NCBI RefSeq assembly: GCF_900103505.1
Contig: NZ_FNIA01000015.1
Location: forward strand, 1-64,000
Direction: 5' to 3'
Length of the DNA stretch: 64,000 nt
Origin: Haloarchaeobius iranensis
GTDB taxonomy: Archaea > Halobacteriota > Halobacteria > Halobacteriales > Natrialbaceae
Shown piece after piece: positions 25,331 to 34,354 of the stretch. The translations under genes and the position numbers were made by a program. How positions within the stretch are numbered: the first letter of the stretch is position 1; each line of letters opens with the position of its first letter. The notes under the pieces are model-generated. The model saw nothing but the letters and a program-made list of their open reading frames with translations, ran no database searches and was not told where the DNA came from.

Positions 25331-25414
25331 GTCGCCGTCGTCTGCAGGCCGACAGCTCCGGGAGTGCGTCCCGTTCGGCACCACGGTTTTGCAACAGAGC
25401 CCCGAATAGCGTGT

Positions 25415-26134
25415 ATGGCACGAACAGCCGTCATTGCCGGCGTCGGACCGGGACTCGGTGAGTCACTGGCACGCAGGTTCGCAGCGGCGGGCTGTGATGT
25501 CGCACTGCTTGCACGGTCGGCCGAGTTCATCGAGGAACTGGCGGCCGACCTCCCAAAGCCGGGCGAGGGGCTCGCGGTCCAGACGGACCTCTCGAGCGTC
25601 GAGCAGGTCAGAGAAGCGTTCGAGACAGTCAGGGAGGCGTTCGGGGCAGTCGACGTGCTGGTCAACCACGCGAGTGCCGCATCGTGGACGGGACTGCTGG
25701 ACACCAGCGTCGAGGAGTTCGAGCGAGCCTGGGCGGTCACCGGTCGCGGCGCGTTCGTCTGCTCGCAGGAGGCCGTCGGTGACATGCTCGACGACGACGG
25801 CGGCACCGTCATCTTCACCGGGGCGACCTCGGCAGTCAGGAGTCCGGGCGGTGCCATCGGGTTCACCGCTGCGAAGTTCGGAGCCCGCGGGATGGCGATG
25901 GACATTGCACAGGAGTTCGGCTCGGACGGCGTCCACGTGGCGCACGTGGTCATCGACGGCCAGATCGACGGGCCGGGCGCACGGGAGCGGTCGCCGGACC
26001 GCGACGACGACACGTTCATCGACCCCGACCGACTGGCTGAGACCTACTGGCACCTCGTCGAGCAGGACCACGTCGACACGCAACCGTTCGAGGTACACGT
26101 CACGAACGGGCCACAGAACACCGAGTTCCTCTAG
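25415..26134 (+). CDS. Short-chain dehydrogenase/reductase-like protein
   Basis: The 239-residue protein has the SDR Rossmann opening (VIAGVGPGLGESLA), NHAS as in NNAG motif, and a Ser (GATS at 139) before an FTAAK motif. The catalytic Tyr of the classical Y-x-x-x-K is a Phe at residue 150, with Lys154 kept. Such Y-to-F members exist and their chemistry is unclear, so it may bind cofactor without normal SDR catalysis. A CGGTTTTG stretch about 27 bases upstream could be its TATA-like box. Substrate unknown. Confidence 0.85.
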   Translation: MARTAVIAGVGPGLGESLARRFAAAGCDVALLARSAEFIEELAADLPKPGEGLAVQTDLSSVEQVREAFETVREAFGAVDVLVNHASAASWTGLLDTSVEEFERAWAVTGRGAFVCSQEAVGDMLDDDGGTVIFTGATSAVRSPGGAIGFTAAKFGARGMAMDIAQEFGSDGVHVAHVVIDGQIDGPGARERSPDRDDDTFIDPDRLAETYWHLVEQDHVDTQPFEVHVTNGPQNTEFL

Positions 26135-26169
26135 CGGAGGAGCCCGGCCGTGAGAGTTCTCTCAGCCGG

Positions 26170-27132
26170 TCACTGGATGCCCATCGCTTCGATCTGTTCC
26201 TGATACCGGTTCCGTATCGTGACCTCCGTCACCTGGGCGACGGAAGCCACCTCGCGCTGTGTCTGCTTCTCGTTGCAGAGGAGCGACGCCGCGTAGATCG
26301 CAGCCGCGGCGAACCCCGTGGGAGATTTCCCGGAGAGGAGCCCCTTCTCGGCCGTCACGTCGATTATCTCCTTCGCCTTCATCTCCACCTCCTCGCTCAC
26401 GCCGAGCTCGGAACAGAACCGGGGGACGTACTCCTTCGGGTCGACCGGCTCCATCCGGAGGCCGAGCTCCTGGGAGATGTACCGGTACGTGCGCCCGATC
26501 TCTTTCTGTTCGACGCGCGAGACCTCCGATACCTCCTCGAGACTCCGCGGAATCCCCTCCTGCCGACAGGCGGCGTAGAGACAGCTCGTTGCCACGCCCT
26601 CGATTGACCGGCCGCGGATCAGGTCCTCGTTCAGTGCGCGCCGGTAGATGACCGACGCGACCTCCCGAACTGACCGCGGGACGCCCAGTGCGCTGGCCAT
26701 CCGGTCGGTTTCACTGAGGGCGAACTGGAGGTTTCGCTCCCCGGCGTCCTTCGTCCGGATGCGCTCCTGCCACTTCCGGAGGCGGTGCATCTGACTGCGC
26801 TTCTCCGAGGAGAGGGACCGACCGTACGCGTCCTTGTTCTTCCAGTCGATCTGGGTGGTCAACCCCTTGTCGTGCATCGTCTGTGTCGTCGGTGCCCCGA
26901 CCCGACTCTTGCTCTCGCGTTCCCCGTGATTGAACGCGCGCCACTCGGGCCCCCGGTCGATCATCTCGTCCTCGAGCACCAGGCCGCAGTCGTCACAGAC
27001 GAGTTCATCGCCGTCACCGCTCGTTACCAGACGCTCAGACTCACACTCCGGACAGGATTCCGTCTCCGACTCTTCCGTGTCCGTTTCGGTCTGCGTCTCC
27101 TCCGTCTCCGATTGCCGGTTCAGACGAGCCAT
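26170..27132 (-). CDS. tfb: Transcription initiation factor TFB
   Basis: The 320-residue protein is archaeal TFB, the TFIIB homologue that bridges TBP-bound promoter and RNA polymerase. An acidic Glu/Thr-rich leader (about 27 residues) is followed by the zinc ribbon CPEC...CDDCG (28-50), the B-reader/linker region with [19 protein letters not shown], and two cyclin-fold repeats (about 130-220 and 225-315). A TATA box at 27160-27171 matches its own class of promoter. Haloarchaea usually encode several TFBs with different promoter preference; which paralogue this is cannot be told here. Confidence 0.96.
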   Translation of the reverse strand: MARLNRQSETEETQTETDTEESETESCPECESERLVTSGDGDELVCDDCGLVLEDEMIDRGPEWRAFNHGERESKSRVGAPTTQTMHDKGLTTQIDWKNKDAYGRSLSSEKRSQMHRLRKWQERIRTKDAGERNLQFALSETDRMASALGVPRSVREVASVIYRRALNEDLIRGRSIEGVATSCLYAACRQEGIPRSLEEVSEVSRVEQKEIGRTYRYISQELGLRMEPVDPKEYVPRFCSELGVSEEVEMKAKEIIDVTAEKGLLSGKSPTGFAAAAIYAASLLCNEKQTQREVASVAQVTEVTIRNRYQEQIEAMGIQ

Positions 27133-27159
27133 TAAGTATGTTCTCCTTTACCGGCTCAG

Positions 27160-27171
27160 ACGGTTTATACG
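27160..27171 (-). promoter_or_regulatory. TATA box of tfb gene
   Basis: The minus strand reads CGTATAAACCG here, with TATAAA centred about 34 bases before the ATG at 27132. The 5' leader would be about eight bases. Confidence 0.55.
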
Positions 27172-27310
27172 TGTTGCCGGTGACAGACGCAACAGCCGCC
27201 AGTCGACGGCCGCCGCCCCCTCCCTGACGCAGGCACCGATCACCCAGAGGACAGTGCTCACGTTGCCGGGTCAGAGGTACGACGGGAGGCTGGCGAGTTC
27301 CTCCGGATCC

Positions 27311-28840
27311 TCAGTCTGCCTCCGCTCCGGAGACGGTATAGACCGATGTGTCTTCACCGACACTCTTCGTGGTCCACATGGAGACAGCGACCGTGAGCAC
27401 GAGTCCGAGGAGCATCCCCGCGATGGCCGGTGTCCAGCCGGCGTAGTCCGCCGGCAGCACGACCGCCGGCCGGCCGAGGAGGAGGTCCGAGAGCCGGCGC
27501 AGCACGTCGAACGTGCTCACGACGTAGAACAGCTGCGAGCCCGCGATGCCGGTAGAGATGCCCCACTTCGTCGTCTCGTCCCAGTACAGCGCCACCAGCA
27601 CCGGGAGCGCGAGCTGGGCGAAGCCACTGAACGCGGTATCGCCGATCTGGACCAGGGTCCCGGGTGCGTAGAGGCTGGCGACGAACGAGAGCGACGCGAA
27701 GATGACGACCCCGATTCGGGCGACCGTCGCCTCCCCGCCGAGCGCGTCGTCGACCGCCTCGGCCTGCCCGGTCAGTGGCCGGTAGAGGTCCCGGGTGAGG
27801 TAGGAGGCCCCCGAGAGGAGCATCGAGTCGCTGGAGGACATCATCGCGGCCATCGCTCCGGCCACGACGACCGCCGTGAACCACGGTGCGGTGTACGCCT
27901 CGAGGACTGCCGGGACGACGTTCCCGTCCGCGGGCACCTCGACGCCCAGCCCCGCCGCCCACGTCCCGAGCATGAACGCCGGGACGAACAGCAACACGAC
28001 GAGCACGGGCCACAGCGCCAGGGTCCGCTTGAGCACGCGTTTCGACCGCGCCACGAAGAACCGCTGGTTGATCTGCGGGAACATCGTCACGCCGAAGGCG
28101 ATGCTGATGGCGGTCGAGAGCATCCACTGCGGCGAGTAGAGACCGCCGCCCAGCCGGAGGAACTCGGGGTTCGAGGTCGCAACGGCGTCCGTCGCGGCCG
28201 TCGCTCCGCCCGCCGCCGAGAGCACCCACCCGACGGCCACCCAGACGATACCCAGCATGAACACCCCTTGTATCGTGTCCGTCCAGGCGACGCCGCGCAT
28301 CCCCGCGATGGCGACGTAGAGTATCATGAACAGTGTGATTCCGCCAGCGCCGACCCAGAAGGGGACGGCCCCGTCGGTCAGACCAACGATAGCCTGGCCC
28401 GCTCCCTTCTGCTGGAGCATCACGTACGGGAACAGCCAGAAGATGCTGACCGCCGCGACGCCGCCCCGGAGCCACGTCGAGCCGAACCGGTCGCCGAGCA
28501 TCTCCCCGAGCGTCACGTACCCGTTCTTGCGCCCGACGAGCCACTGCTTGTAGCCCAGCACGTACCAGAGGACGGCGAAGAGGATGCCGTCCATCAGGCC
28601 CATCACGAGAATCCACTCCGGCCCCGCCGAGTACGCGAGGTTCGGGCCGCCGAAGAAGGTAAACGCCGACAGCAGCGTCGCGAAGGTCGTGAACAGCAGG
28701 ACGAAGGTGCCGAAGGTACGCGACGCGAGGTAGTAATCCTCCGCGGTCCGGTCGGTGAGCCGGTAGGCGAAGACGCCGACCCCGAGCGCGACCAGCAGGT
28801 ACGCGGTGACGATACCGAGCTGGAGGACTGTGTCCGACAT
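27311..28840 (-). CDS. Sodium:solute symporter (SSS family)
   Basis: The 509-residue protein has about thirteen membrane helices. Recognisable SSS features are the early YRLTDRTAEDYYLASRTFGT loop, TLLSAFTFFGGP, GMRGVAWTDTIQG and the long central SSSDSMLLSGASYLTRDLYRP that forms the sodium-site helix. It uses a sodium gradient to import an organic solute such as a sugar, amino acid or carboxylate; no specificity is visible. A small DUF3311 protein gene precedes it by four bases, a common pairing in this family, where the small protein is presumed to be an accessory subunit. Confidence 0.92.
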   Translation of the reverse strand: MSDTVLQLGIVTAYLLVALGVGVFAYRLTDRTAEDYYLASRTFGTFVLLFTTFATLLSAFTFFGGPNLAYSAGPEWILVMGLMDGILFAVLWYVLGYKQWLVGRKNGYVTLGEMLGDRFGSTWLRGGVAAVSIFWLFPYVMLQQKGAGQAIVGLTDGAVPFWVGAGGITLFMILYVAIAGMRGVAWTDTIQGVFMLGIVWVAVGWVLSAAGGATAATDAVATSNPEFLRLGGGLYSPQWMLSTAISIAFGVTMFPQINQRFFVARSKRVLKRTLALWPVLVVLLFVPAFMLGTWAAGLGVEVPADGNVVPAVLEAYTAPWFTAVVVAGAMAAMMSSSDSMLLSGASYLTRDLYRPLTGQAEAVDDALGGEATVARIGVVIFASLSFVASLYAPGTLVQIGDTAFSGFAQLALPVLVALYWDETTKWGISTGIAGSQLFYVVSTFDVLRRLSDLLLGRPAVVLPADYAGWTPAIAGMLLGLVLTVAVSMWTTKSVGEDTSVYTVSGAEAD

Positions 28841-28843
28841 CGG

Positions 28844-29059
28844 TCACGCCTCCTCGATACCGATGCCCCACGCCTGCCGGGCGAAGAGTCGGAACACACC
28901 GGCCGCGAGGAGCATCCAGCCGATATGCCACCAGAGCCACACCGGGAGCCCGGCGACGACCGTGCTGTCCCGCCAGAGGAACCAGGGGATCGCCAGCACC
29001 GAGAGCGCCACGGCGACCGCACCCCAGGCCATCACGCGGCGTGTCGAGAGTGAGACCAT
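28844..29059 (-). CDS. DUF3311 small membrane protein, symporter partner
   Basis: The 71-residue protein has two membrane helices (RVMAWGAVAVALSVLAIPWF and GLPVWLWWHIGWMLLAAGVF) matching DUF3311, found next to SSS symporters. The W-x-x-x-x-x-W-Y/H-positioned aromatic cluster is typical. The start at 29059 gives a compact two-helix protein. Upstream codons in frame have a non-haloarchaeal composition. It is translated just before the symporter and probably forms part of the same transporter. Confidence 0.82.
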   Translation of the reverse strand: MVSLSTRRVMAWGAVAVALSVLAIPWFLWRDSTVVAGLPVWLWWHIGWMLLAAGVFRLFARQAWGIGIEEA

Positions 29060-29251
29060 CAGTACACGTGGGTTGGGCGGGCACTGTCTTGATTGGCCGT
29101 CTTGGGTCCGTCCGGAGTGCCTGTCGACTGTTCGCCGTACTGCACACCCCATCGTCCTGTCGGTTCTCTGGGCGTTCACCGTGACCGGGTGGCTGGACCC
29201 GGACGCCTCGTCCCGACCGGTACGCCAAAGTAAGCTGAACGTAGAATCAGA

Positions 29252-30001
29252 ATGACTGGAATCCTCGCCATCATGCATTCACGCCTCGAGCGGGTACGGA
29301 CACAGCTGGCAGAGTTCCAGCTGTTCGAATCGAAGCAGAGTCGGAGGCGGTTCCTGCTCCATCTGCTGGTGCTCGTCGTCGCCTTCGGAGCCGCAGTACT
29401 CATCGTCCGCCGCCACCTCTCGTTCCTGCGAGACGCGGAAGCCTTACGCGAGTTCGTGGCGGGATACGGTGTCCTGGCACCGCTCGTGCTGATACTCCTC
29501 CAGGCAGTGCAGGTCGTCGCTGCGCCGATCCCGGGACAGGTGCTGGCAGTCGTCGCTGGCTACGTCTTCGGCACGTGGTTGGGAACCCTCTACAACATGA
29601 TCGGCATCATGATCGGGAGTACGGTCGCCTTCTGGCTCTCACGCCGATACGGCCGGGCCTACGTGGAGAACATCGTTCACGACGAGGCCCTCGCACAGTT
29701 CGATTCGGTGAGCGAGGACTACGCAGCGCCGGCGTTGTTCTTCTTCTTCCTCGTGCCGGGGCTGCCCGACGACGTGCTCTGTTTCGCCGGTGGCCTCACG
29801 GATATCCCGCTCTGGAAACTCATCGTGATCGCGCTCGTTGGACGGGCACCGGGGTTCTTCCTCGCCAACGTCTTCGGGGACCTCCTGGGAACCGACCAGT
29901 TCGGCCCCGCGCTGGCACTCGCTGTCGGACTCCTGGTGCTCTCGGTGCTCGGCTACCTCTATCGTGACCGCGTCATCCGACTCTTCGGGCGGGGCCGGTA
30001 G
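29252..30001 (+). CDS. VTT-domain (TVP38/TMEM64, DedA-like) membrane protein
   Basis: The 249-residue membrane protein has the VTT (SNARE-associated) domain: the reentrant loop GQVLAVVAGYVFGTWLG, the helix pair with FWLSRRYGRAYVENIV, and the late FFFFLVPGLPDDVLCFAGG with its Pro-rich turn. Members move lipids or undecaprenyl-like carriers across the membrane in bacteria; the archaeal role is unclear. A second possible start is ATG 29273 (MHSRLERV). The neighbour upstream is divergent, so it is monocistronic. Confidence 0.87.
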   Translation: MTGILAIMHSRLERVRTQLAEFQLFESKQSRRRFLLHLLVLVVAFGAAVLIVRRHLSFLRDAEALREFVAGYGVLAPLVLILLQAVQVVAAPIPGQVLAVVAGYVFGTWLGTLYNMIGIMIGSTVAFWLSRRYGRAYVENIVHDEALAQFDSVSEDYAAPALFFFFLVPGLPDDVLCFAGGLTDIPLWKLIVIALVGRAPGFFLANVFGDLLGTDQFGPALALAVGLLVLSVLGYLYRDRVIRLFGRGR

Positions 30002-30004
30002 CGC

Positions 30005-30424
30005 TCAGACCGCCAGGACTGGCACGTCGACGGTCCGGACGATGCGGTCCACCGTGCTGCCGAGCAGTGTGTGGTCGAGTCCGGTTCGACCGTGGGTCCC
30101 CATCACCACGAAATCGATGTCATGCTCGTTGATGTACTCCCGAATACCCTCGTACGGAACGCCGATACGAATCTCTTCTATCACGGGGATGTCCCTGTCA
30201 CGAGCCTGCTCGACAACCGGGGTGGTGGGCTTCCCGCTCACCTCTTCGAGCAGTTCGAGGACCTCGTCGTGGTCCATCGTCTCGTCGATCGGACTCATTC
30301 TGACGTCGACGACGTAGAGGACGTGGACCGTCGCGTCGTGCAGGTCCGCGATTTCGAGGGCGTGTTCGGCGGCGACGGTCGCCCTCTCGCTGCCGTCCGT
30401 GGGAATGAGGATTGACTCGTACAT
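30005..30424 (-). CDS. UspA-type universal stress protein
   Basis: The 139-residue protein is a single Usp Rossmann domain: MYESILIPTDGSE at the start, and the ATP-binding motif GTHGRTGLDHTLLGSTVDRIVR at about 107-128 with the G-2x-G-9x-G-S pattern complete, so it probably binds ATP. It acts in the cytoplasm in stress tolerance. It is convergent with the VTT gene. Confidence 0.92.
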   Translation of the reverse strand: MYESILIPTDGSERATVAAEHALEIADLHDATVHVLYVVDVRMSPIDETMDHDEVLELLEEVSGKPTTPVVEQARDRDIPVIEEIRIGVPYEGIREYINEHDIDFVVMGTHGRTGLDHTLLGSTVDRIVRTVDVPVLAV

Positions 30425-30860
30425 TCGTCCATGACTCGGAGACGCTCGTTCAAAGGTATAGGTGCTCTTCTCAGTTCGGGTGGAGCGTCAACAAGAGGCC
30501 GTCCGTGCCGAAAGTGCCCACGCGACCGGACCAGCGACCGACCGAAGGACAACTCCGGCGTGACCGGCCGGGGCAGCTACTGCGGCGGGGGAACTCGCAG
30601 GGTCCGAACCGACGCAGTTCGGGTCGCGGTCGGGCCTGGTCCCTGTGGAAGCGTACCGTCCGTGGCCCCGTGGGACCGTCCCGGGCTATCGTTACGCCGG
30701 CTCGCACCTGCCGACTGGCTGGGATAGCTCGACGCGACGTTGCACCGGACTGGCGCGAGTATCGTGGCGCGCGGCTGTCTGCCGACCGGCCTCGGGACAA
30801 TCCTGTCCGGGGGCACTGCCATCCTCCTGGCCGTATCGAACGGACTCCGTCCCGAGTGGG
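30425..30860. other. Gene-free region
   Basis: About 436 bases without a supported gene. Frames on both strands encode Arg-, Gly- and Cys-rich peptides unlike the acidic neighbours. No repeat or promoter stands out apart from the region just upstream of the UspA start (30425-30460). Confidence 0.5.
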
Positions 30861-31040
30861 TCACCCGAGGTCCTCCCAGTTGCGGTACAGCGCGACGCCG
30901 AACGCGAGGACGATTCCCCCGACCCCTGCCTGCCGGCCGAAGGTCCCGAGGTCGCCCTCCAGGAGCGCGAGCACTCCCCGGAGGGCCATGAGCAGGGTCA
31001 CGACGAGGACGAGCGCGAGGACCGCGTGCCGTGTCTCCAT
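30861..31040 (-). CDS. Small two-helix membrane protein
   Basis: The 59-residue protein is METRHAVLALVLVVTLLMAL, an eleven-residue loop, then GVGGIVLAFGVALYRNWEDLG: two membrane helices. It has no recognised family. The ATG at 31040 is the only one giving a compact membrane peptide. It is divergent from cydA, 227 bases away. Confidence 0.55.
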   Translation of the reverse strand: METRHAVLALVLVVTLLMALRGVLALLEGDLGTFGRQAGVGGIVLAFGVALYRNWEDLG

Positions 31041-31267
31041 AGCCGGGACGAGGGGACCCAACAGTGAAACGCTGGCGTTGGTGGAGGACAACTTTCCCGA
31101 GTCGTCGCGCGCTCTCTCGAGGCCGCGAGACAAACGAGCAGTCCCCGTTCCCAGTTCGCTGTGACCTGCACCAGAGTTTTGTCCCACGACAAGACGGTAG
31201 TTATTCGAAGGAACTCCGTAGGTCGAACCGTCGACGAACGCCCTCGACGTTGCCCTCCCGACCACCC

Positions 31268-32695
31268 ATGATAGACCCAGTAATCGCCAGCCGGCTCCAG
31301 TTCGCCCTCACGACGATCGTCCACATCATCTTCCCGGTGATGAGTATGGGCCTCGCACCCTTCCTCGTCTACTTCACCTGGAAGGACATCAGGACAGACG
31401 AGGCGATCTACGAGCAGTTGCGTCGCTTCTGGACCAAGATATTCGCTATCTCCTTCGTCGTCGGGACGGTGACGGGTATCGTCCTCGAGTTCGAGTTCGG
31501 CACGAACTTCGCCGCGTTCTCGACGACGGCAGGCGAACTGTTCGGCGGGCCACTCGCCGTCGAAGGAATGATGGCGTTCATGCTCGAGGCGACGTTCCTC
31601 GGCGTGTTCGTGTTCGGGCGGGACCGCGTGGGCGACAAGCTGTACATGGTCTCCGCAGTCGCCGTCGGGCTGGGCACGTGGCTCTCGGCAGTGTGGATTC
31701 TCATCGCGAACTCGTGGATGCAGACGCCGCGGGGCTACGAGCTCGTCACGGAGAACGGACAGACGGTCGTGCACCTCGTCGACCCCATGGCCGCGTACCT
31801 CAACCCGCGGTTCGGCTACATGTTCGTGCACATGCAGAACGCCGCCGTAGAGTCCGTCGCGCTGTTCATGGCGGGTGTGGCGGCGTACTACGTCTTCCGG
31901 CACCACGTCTGGGGGGTCCAGATACGGAACGTCGAGTTCTGGGAGGCGACCCTGAAGATCGCGCTGGTCGCCCTGCTCATCACCGCCCCGCTCCAGGTGC
32001 TCCACGGCGACATGTACGGCCGGCACGTCGCGGAGACCCAGCCCCAGAAGTTCGCCGCGATGGAGGCCGTCTGGGACACCGAGTCGTACGTCCCCGAGTA
32101 CATCGTCGCCGTCCCCACCTCGCTCGAGGACATCACCGACCCACGCGCCAAGGACCTGTTCGGCATCGGCATCCCGGGAGGTGCGTCGTGGCTCGCCAGC
32201 GGGGGCGACCCGTCCGCGGAGATACGCGGGCTGAACTCGTTCGACACCGAATCACCCCCGGTCGCCATCGTGTTCTGGGCGTTCCGCGCCATGGTCGGCC
32301 TCGGGTTCTGGTTCATCCTGCTCGCGTTCTGGGGCGGCTACCGCTGGTACACCGGGGAGCTGTTCGAGGACGGACTGCTGCACAAGGCGTTGATGGCGTC
32401 CTCGCTCGGCGGCATCGCGGCCACGGAGCTCGGATGGATCGTCACGGAGGTCGGCCGCCAGCCGTGGGTCATCCAGGGGGTGATGAAGACGAGCGACGGC
32501 GTCTCGCCCGGGTTGACCGGCACCGAGGCCGCGATCACGCTCGCAGGGTTCGCGCTCGTGTACGGGGGCCTCCTCGTCCTGTACACCTACGTCGTCGTCC
32601 GCATCATCCGCGGCGGGCCGCCGTCCCGCGGCGAACTGCGGTCGGTTGGCGGGCAGTCGGCCGAAAGCCCGGCCGGGGTGACCGGCGATGATTAG
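31268..32695 (+). CDS. cydA: Cytochrome bd oxidase subunit I
   Basis: The 475-residue membrane protein is the quinol-oxidising, haem-bearing subunit. His19 (TTIVHIIFP) and His188 (YMFVHMQNA) fit haem ligands, and Glu99 and Glu107 (AVEGMMAFMLEATFLG) match the proton-channel residues numbered in E. coli. The GRQPWVI sequence and the short Q-loop QPQKFAAMEA are present. The short loop places it with cyanide-insensitive (CIO) type oxidases. It ends eight bases into cydB. The enzyme reduces O2 with low proton pumping and high oxygen affinity, and often accompanies sulfide metabolism because haem d is sulfide-tolerant; the sulfur genes nearby fit that. Confidence 0.95.
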   Translation: MIDPVIASRLQFALTTIVHIIFPVMSMGLAPFLVYFTWKDIRTDEAIYEQLRRFWTKIFAISFVVGTVTGIVLEFEFGTNFAAFSTTAGELFGGPLAVEGMMAFMLEATFLGVFVFGRDRVGDKLYMVSAVAVGLGTWLSAVWILIANSWMQTPRGYELVTENGQTVVHLVDPMAAYLNPRFGYMFVHMQNAAVESVALFMAGVAAYYVFRHHVWGVQIRNVEFWEATLKIALVALLITAPLQVLHGDMYGRHVAETQPQKFAAMEAVWDTESYVPEYIVAVPTSLEDITDPRAKDLFGIGIPGGASWLASGGDPSAEIRGLNSFDTESPPVAIVFWAFRAMVGLGFWFILLAFWGGYRWYTGELFEDGLLHKALMASSLGGIAATELGWIVTEVGRQPWVIQGVMKTSDGVSPGLTGTEAAITLAGFALVYGGLLVLYTYVVVRIIRGGPPSRGELRSVGGQSAESPAGVTGDD

Positions 32696-33689
32696 CGCCA
32701 GCACGCTCGCGGACGGCCCGCTGCTCGGACTGCCGCTCCCGGAGCTGTGGTTCGCGCTCCTGTTCGCCATCTTCGGCACCTTCCTGTTCCTCGACGGGTT
32801 CGACTTCGGCGCCGGTGCTATCTTCGCGACGCTGGAGGACGAGACGGCGCGCGAGGCGGTGCTCTCGGCTATCGGACCGTTCTGGGACGGGAACGAGGTC
32901 TGGCTCGTCGTCTTCGGCGGGGCGCTGTTCGCGTCGTTCCCGGCGGTGTACGCCGACCTGTTCAGTCGCCACTACCTCCTGATGTTCGCGATACTCGGCG
33001 CGCTCATCCTCCGTGGGCTCGCCCCGGAGATGTACGAGCAGCGCCACGACGAAGGGTGGCAGCGCTGGTGGGGTCGCTCGTTCGTCGCCGGAAGCGTCCT
33101 CGCCCCGTTCCTCCTCGGCGCGTTCGCCGGGAACTGGCTCGTCGGTGCTGACCGCTCGCTGACGCTCGTCGGGTTCGTCGTCGGCGTCACCGTGGTCCTG
33201 CTCACGGTGGTCTCGGGCGCTGCGTTCCTGCGCCTGAAGGCCGGCGAGTACCTCCCCGATGCGGTGACGGCGTACGGCGTCCGAGCCGTGGTGGGGTACC
33301 TCGGCGCGGTCGTCGTGACGCTCGCCCTGCTTGCCGTTCGACTCCCCGACGGCATCGACACGCTCCTGTCACCAGCCGTGGTGGCACTCGTCGTCGCGTC
33401 AATCGGCCTCGCAGCCGGGTACGCCGTCGCGATGCGACGGGGCGCGCACCTGGCCGCGCTCGCGGCCTCTGGCGGGCTCACGTACGGCCTGGTCGCCGTC
33501 GTCGCGGTCGTCATGTACCCGCTCATCGACCCGGCGGTCGGTGCCACCGTGGAGGGCAGTATCGTGTCGACGCTCCCGCTGAACCTCATGTCCATCGGTG
33601 CGGCCATCCTGCTCCCGCTCGTGGTGACGTACTTCGTCGTCCTCTACAGCGCGTTCCGTGGGCCGGTGGAACCAGGGGAGGCGTACTGA
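32688..33689 (+). CDS. cydB: Cytochrome bd oxidase subunit II
   Basis: The 333-residue protein has about eight helices and the family motifs EVWLVVFGGALFASFPAVYA near the start, DGFDFGAGAIF in helix 1, and GWQRWWGRSFVAGS. It heterodimerises with CydA. The ATG lies eight bases inside the cydA end. A small membrane protein gene follows after two bases. Confidence 0.95.
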   Translation: MISASTLADGPLLGLPLPELWFALLFAIFGTFLFLDGFDFGAGAIFATLEDETAREAVLSAIGPFWDGNEVWLVVFGGALFASFPAVYADLFSRHYLLMFAILGALILRGLAPEMYEQRHDEGWQRWWGRSFVAGSVLAPFLLGAFAGNWLVGADRSLTLVGFVVGVTVVLLTVVSGAAFLRLKAGEYLPDAVTAYGVRAVVGYLGAVVVTLALLAVRLPDGIDTLLSPAVVALVVASIGLAAGYAVAMRRGAHLAALAASGGLTYGLVAVVAVVMYPLIDPAVGATVEGSIVSTLPLNLMSIGAAILLPLVVTYFVVLYSAFRGPVEPGEAY

Positions 33690-33691
33690 CA

Positions 33692-33937
33692 ATGGTCGAA
33701 GACGAGGCTTCCGGGGAGTCAGCCCGGCGTCGCTCACGAGGGCCGCGGCTGGCCTCCCGAATCTTCGTGACCTGGGTCGGACTCGTCGCCGTCGGGTTCC
33801 TCGGCGCACTCCTCGGTGGGTTCGCCTCGGGACCGCCGGAGCTCGTCGTCTACCTGGCGACGGTCCTCGCACTCGTCGCCGTCTTCATGTACAACGTCGA
33901 CAGATTGGTGACGGCACGACTCCAAGATGAACAGTGA
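33692..33937 (+). CDS. Small two-helix membrane protein linked to cydAB
   Basis: The 81-residue protein has an acidic-to-basic soluble N terminus (DEASGESARRRSRGPR) and two membrane helices (FVTWVGLVAVGFLGALLGGF and ELVVYLATVLALVAVFMYN). It begins two bases after cydB behind a GGGGAGG ribosome site, so it is translated with the oxidase. It may be a small accessory subunit, as CydX is in bacteria, but no sequence relationship is visible. Confidence 0.7.
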   Translation: MVEDEASGESARRRSRGPRLASRIFVTWVGLVAVGFLGALLGGFASGPPELVVYLATVLALVAVFMYNVDRLVTARLQDEQ

Positions 33938-34009
33938 GCGGAGCGCTGGTGCAGATCGCGACGTGTCGGCCGAGCGTCTCCAGCCGGCGGGGCTGTTCCG
34001 GAGCCCGGG

Positions 34010-34249
34010 TCAGTTAGCTCGACGCTCCCGGAACGGCACCCGGTCGGAGCACCGGCGTGCGGCGACGCCGAACAGGATCGCCGCACTCGGCAGGAACAGG
34101 AGTGCACCGAGCGCTGTCACCACGTCGTCGTTGGTCAGCCCGTACACGACGCCGGCGACCGCGATCAGTACAGCCAGGCTCGCCGGCACGCAGACCCGGC
34201 AGCCGAGGACGACCGATACCACCCGTCGAAGGGACCGAAGCGGTCTCAT
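34010..34249 (-). CDS. Small two-helix membrane protein
   Basis: The 79-residue protein begins MRPLRSLRRVVSVVLGCRVC and has two helices (PASLAVLIAVAGVVYGLTN and ALGALLFLPSAAILFGVAA), ending with an Arg-rich tail. No family is recognised. It is convergent with the 33692 gene and close to the divergent Bat-type regulator. Its coding potential rests on hydrophobic pattern and length only. Confidence 0.5.
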   Translation of the reverse strand: MRPLRSLRRVVSVVLGCRVCVPASLAVLIAVAGVVYGLTNDDVVTALGALLFLPSAAILFGVAARRCSDRVPFRERRAN

Positions 34250-34354
34250 GCACGAGATGCTACGTACCAGCCACCCAAATCGAGCGAGTTGTCGAGGGCC
34301 AACCCGAACCGCTCCGGCCGCGTGTCGGCTCGGCCCAGCCGCGAGGACCGGTCG

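Noticed and set aside
26170-27132. Second TFB or frameshift in the TFB gene
   Set aside because: The frame is continuous with one zinc ribbon and two cyclin repeats, the normal TFB length.
30425-30860. Possible tRNA or small RNA in the gene-free gap
   Set aside because: No cloverleaf-like arms or T-loop consensus could be seen on either strand.
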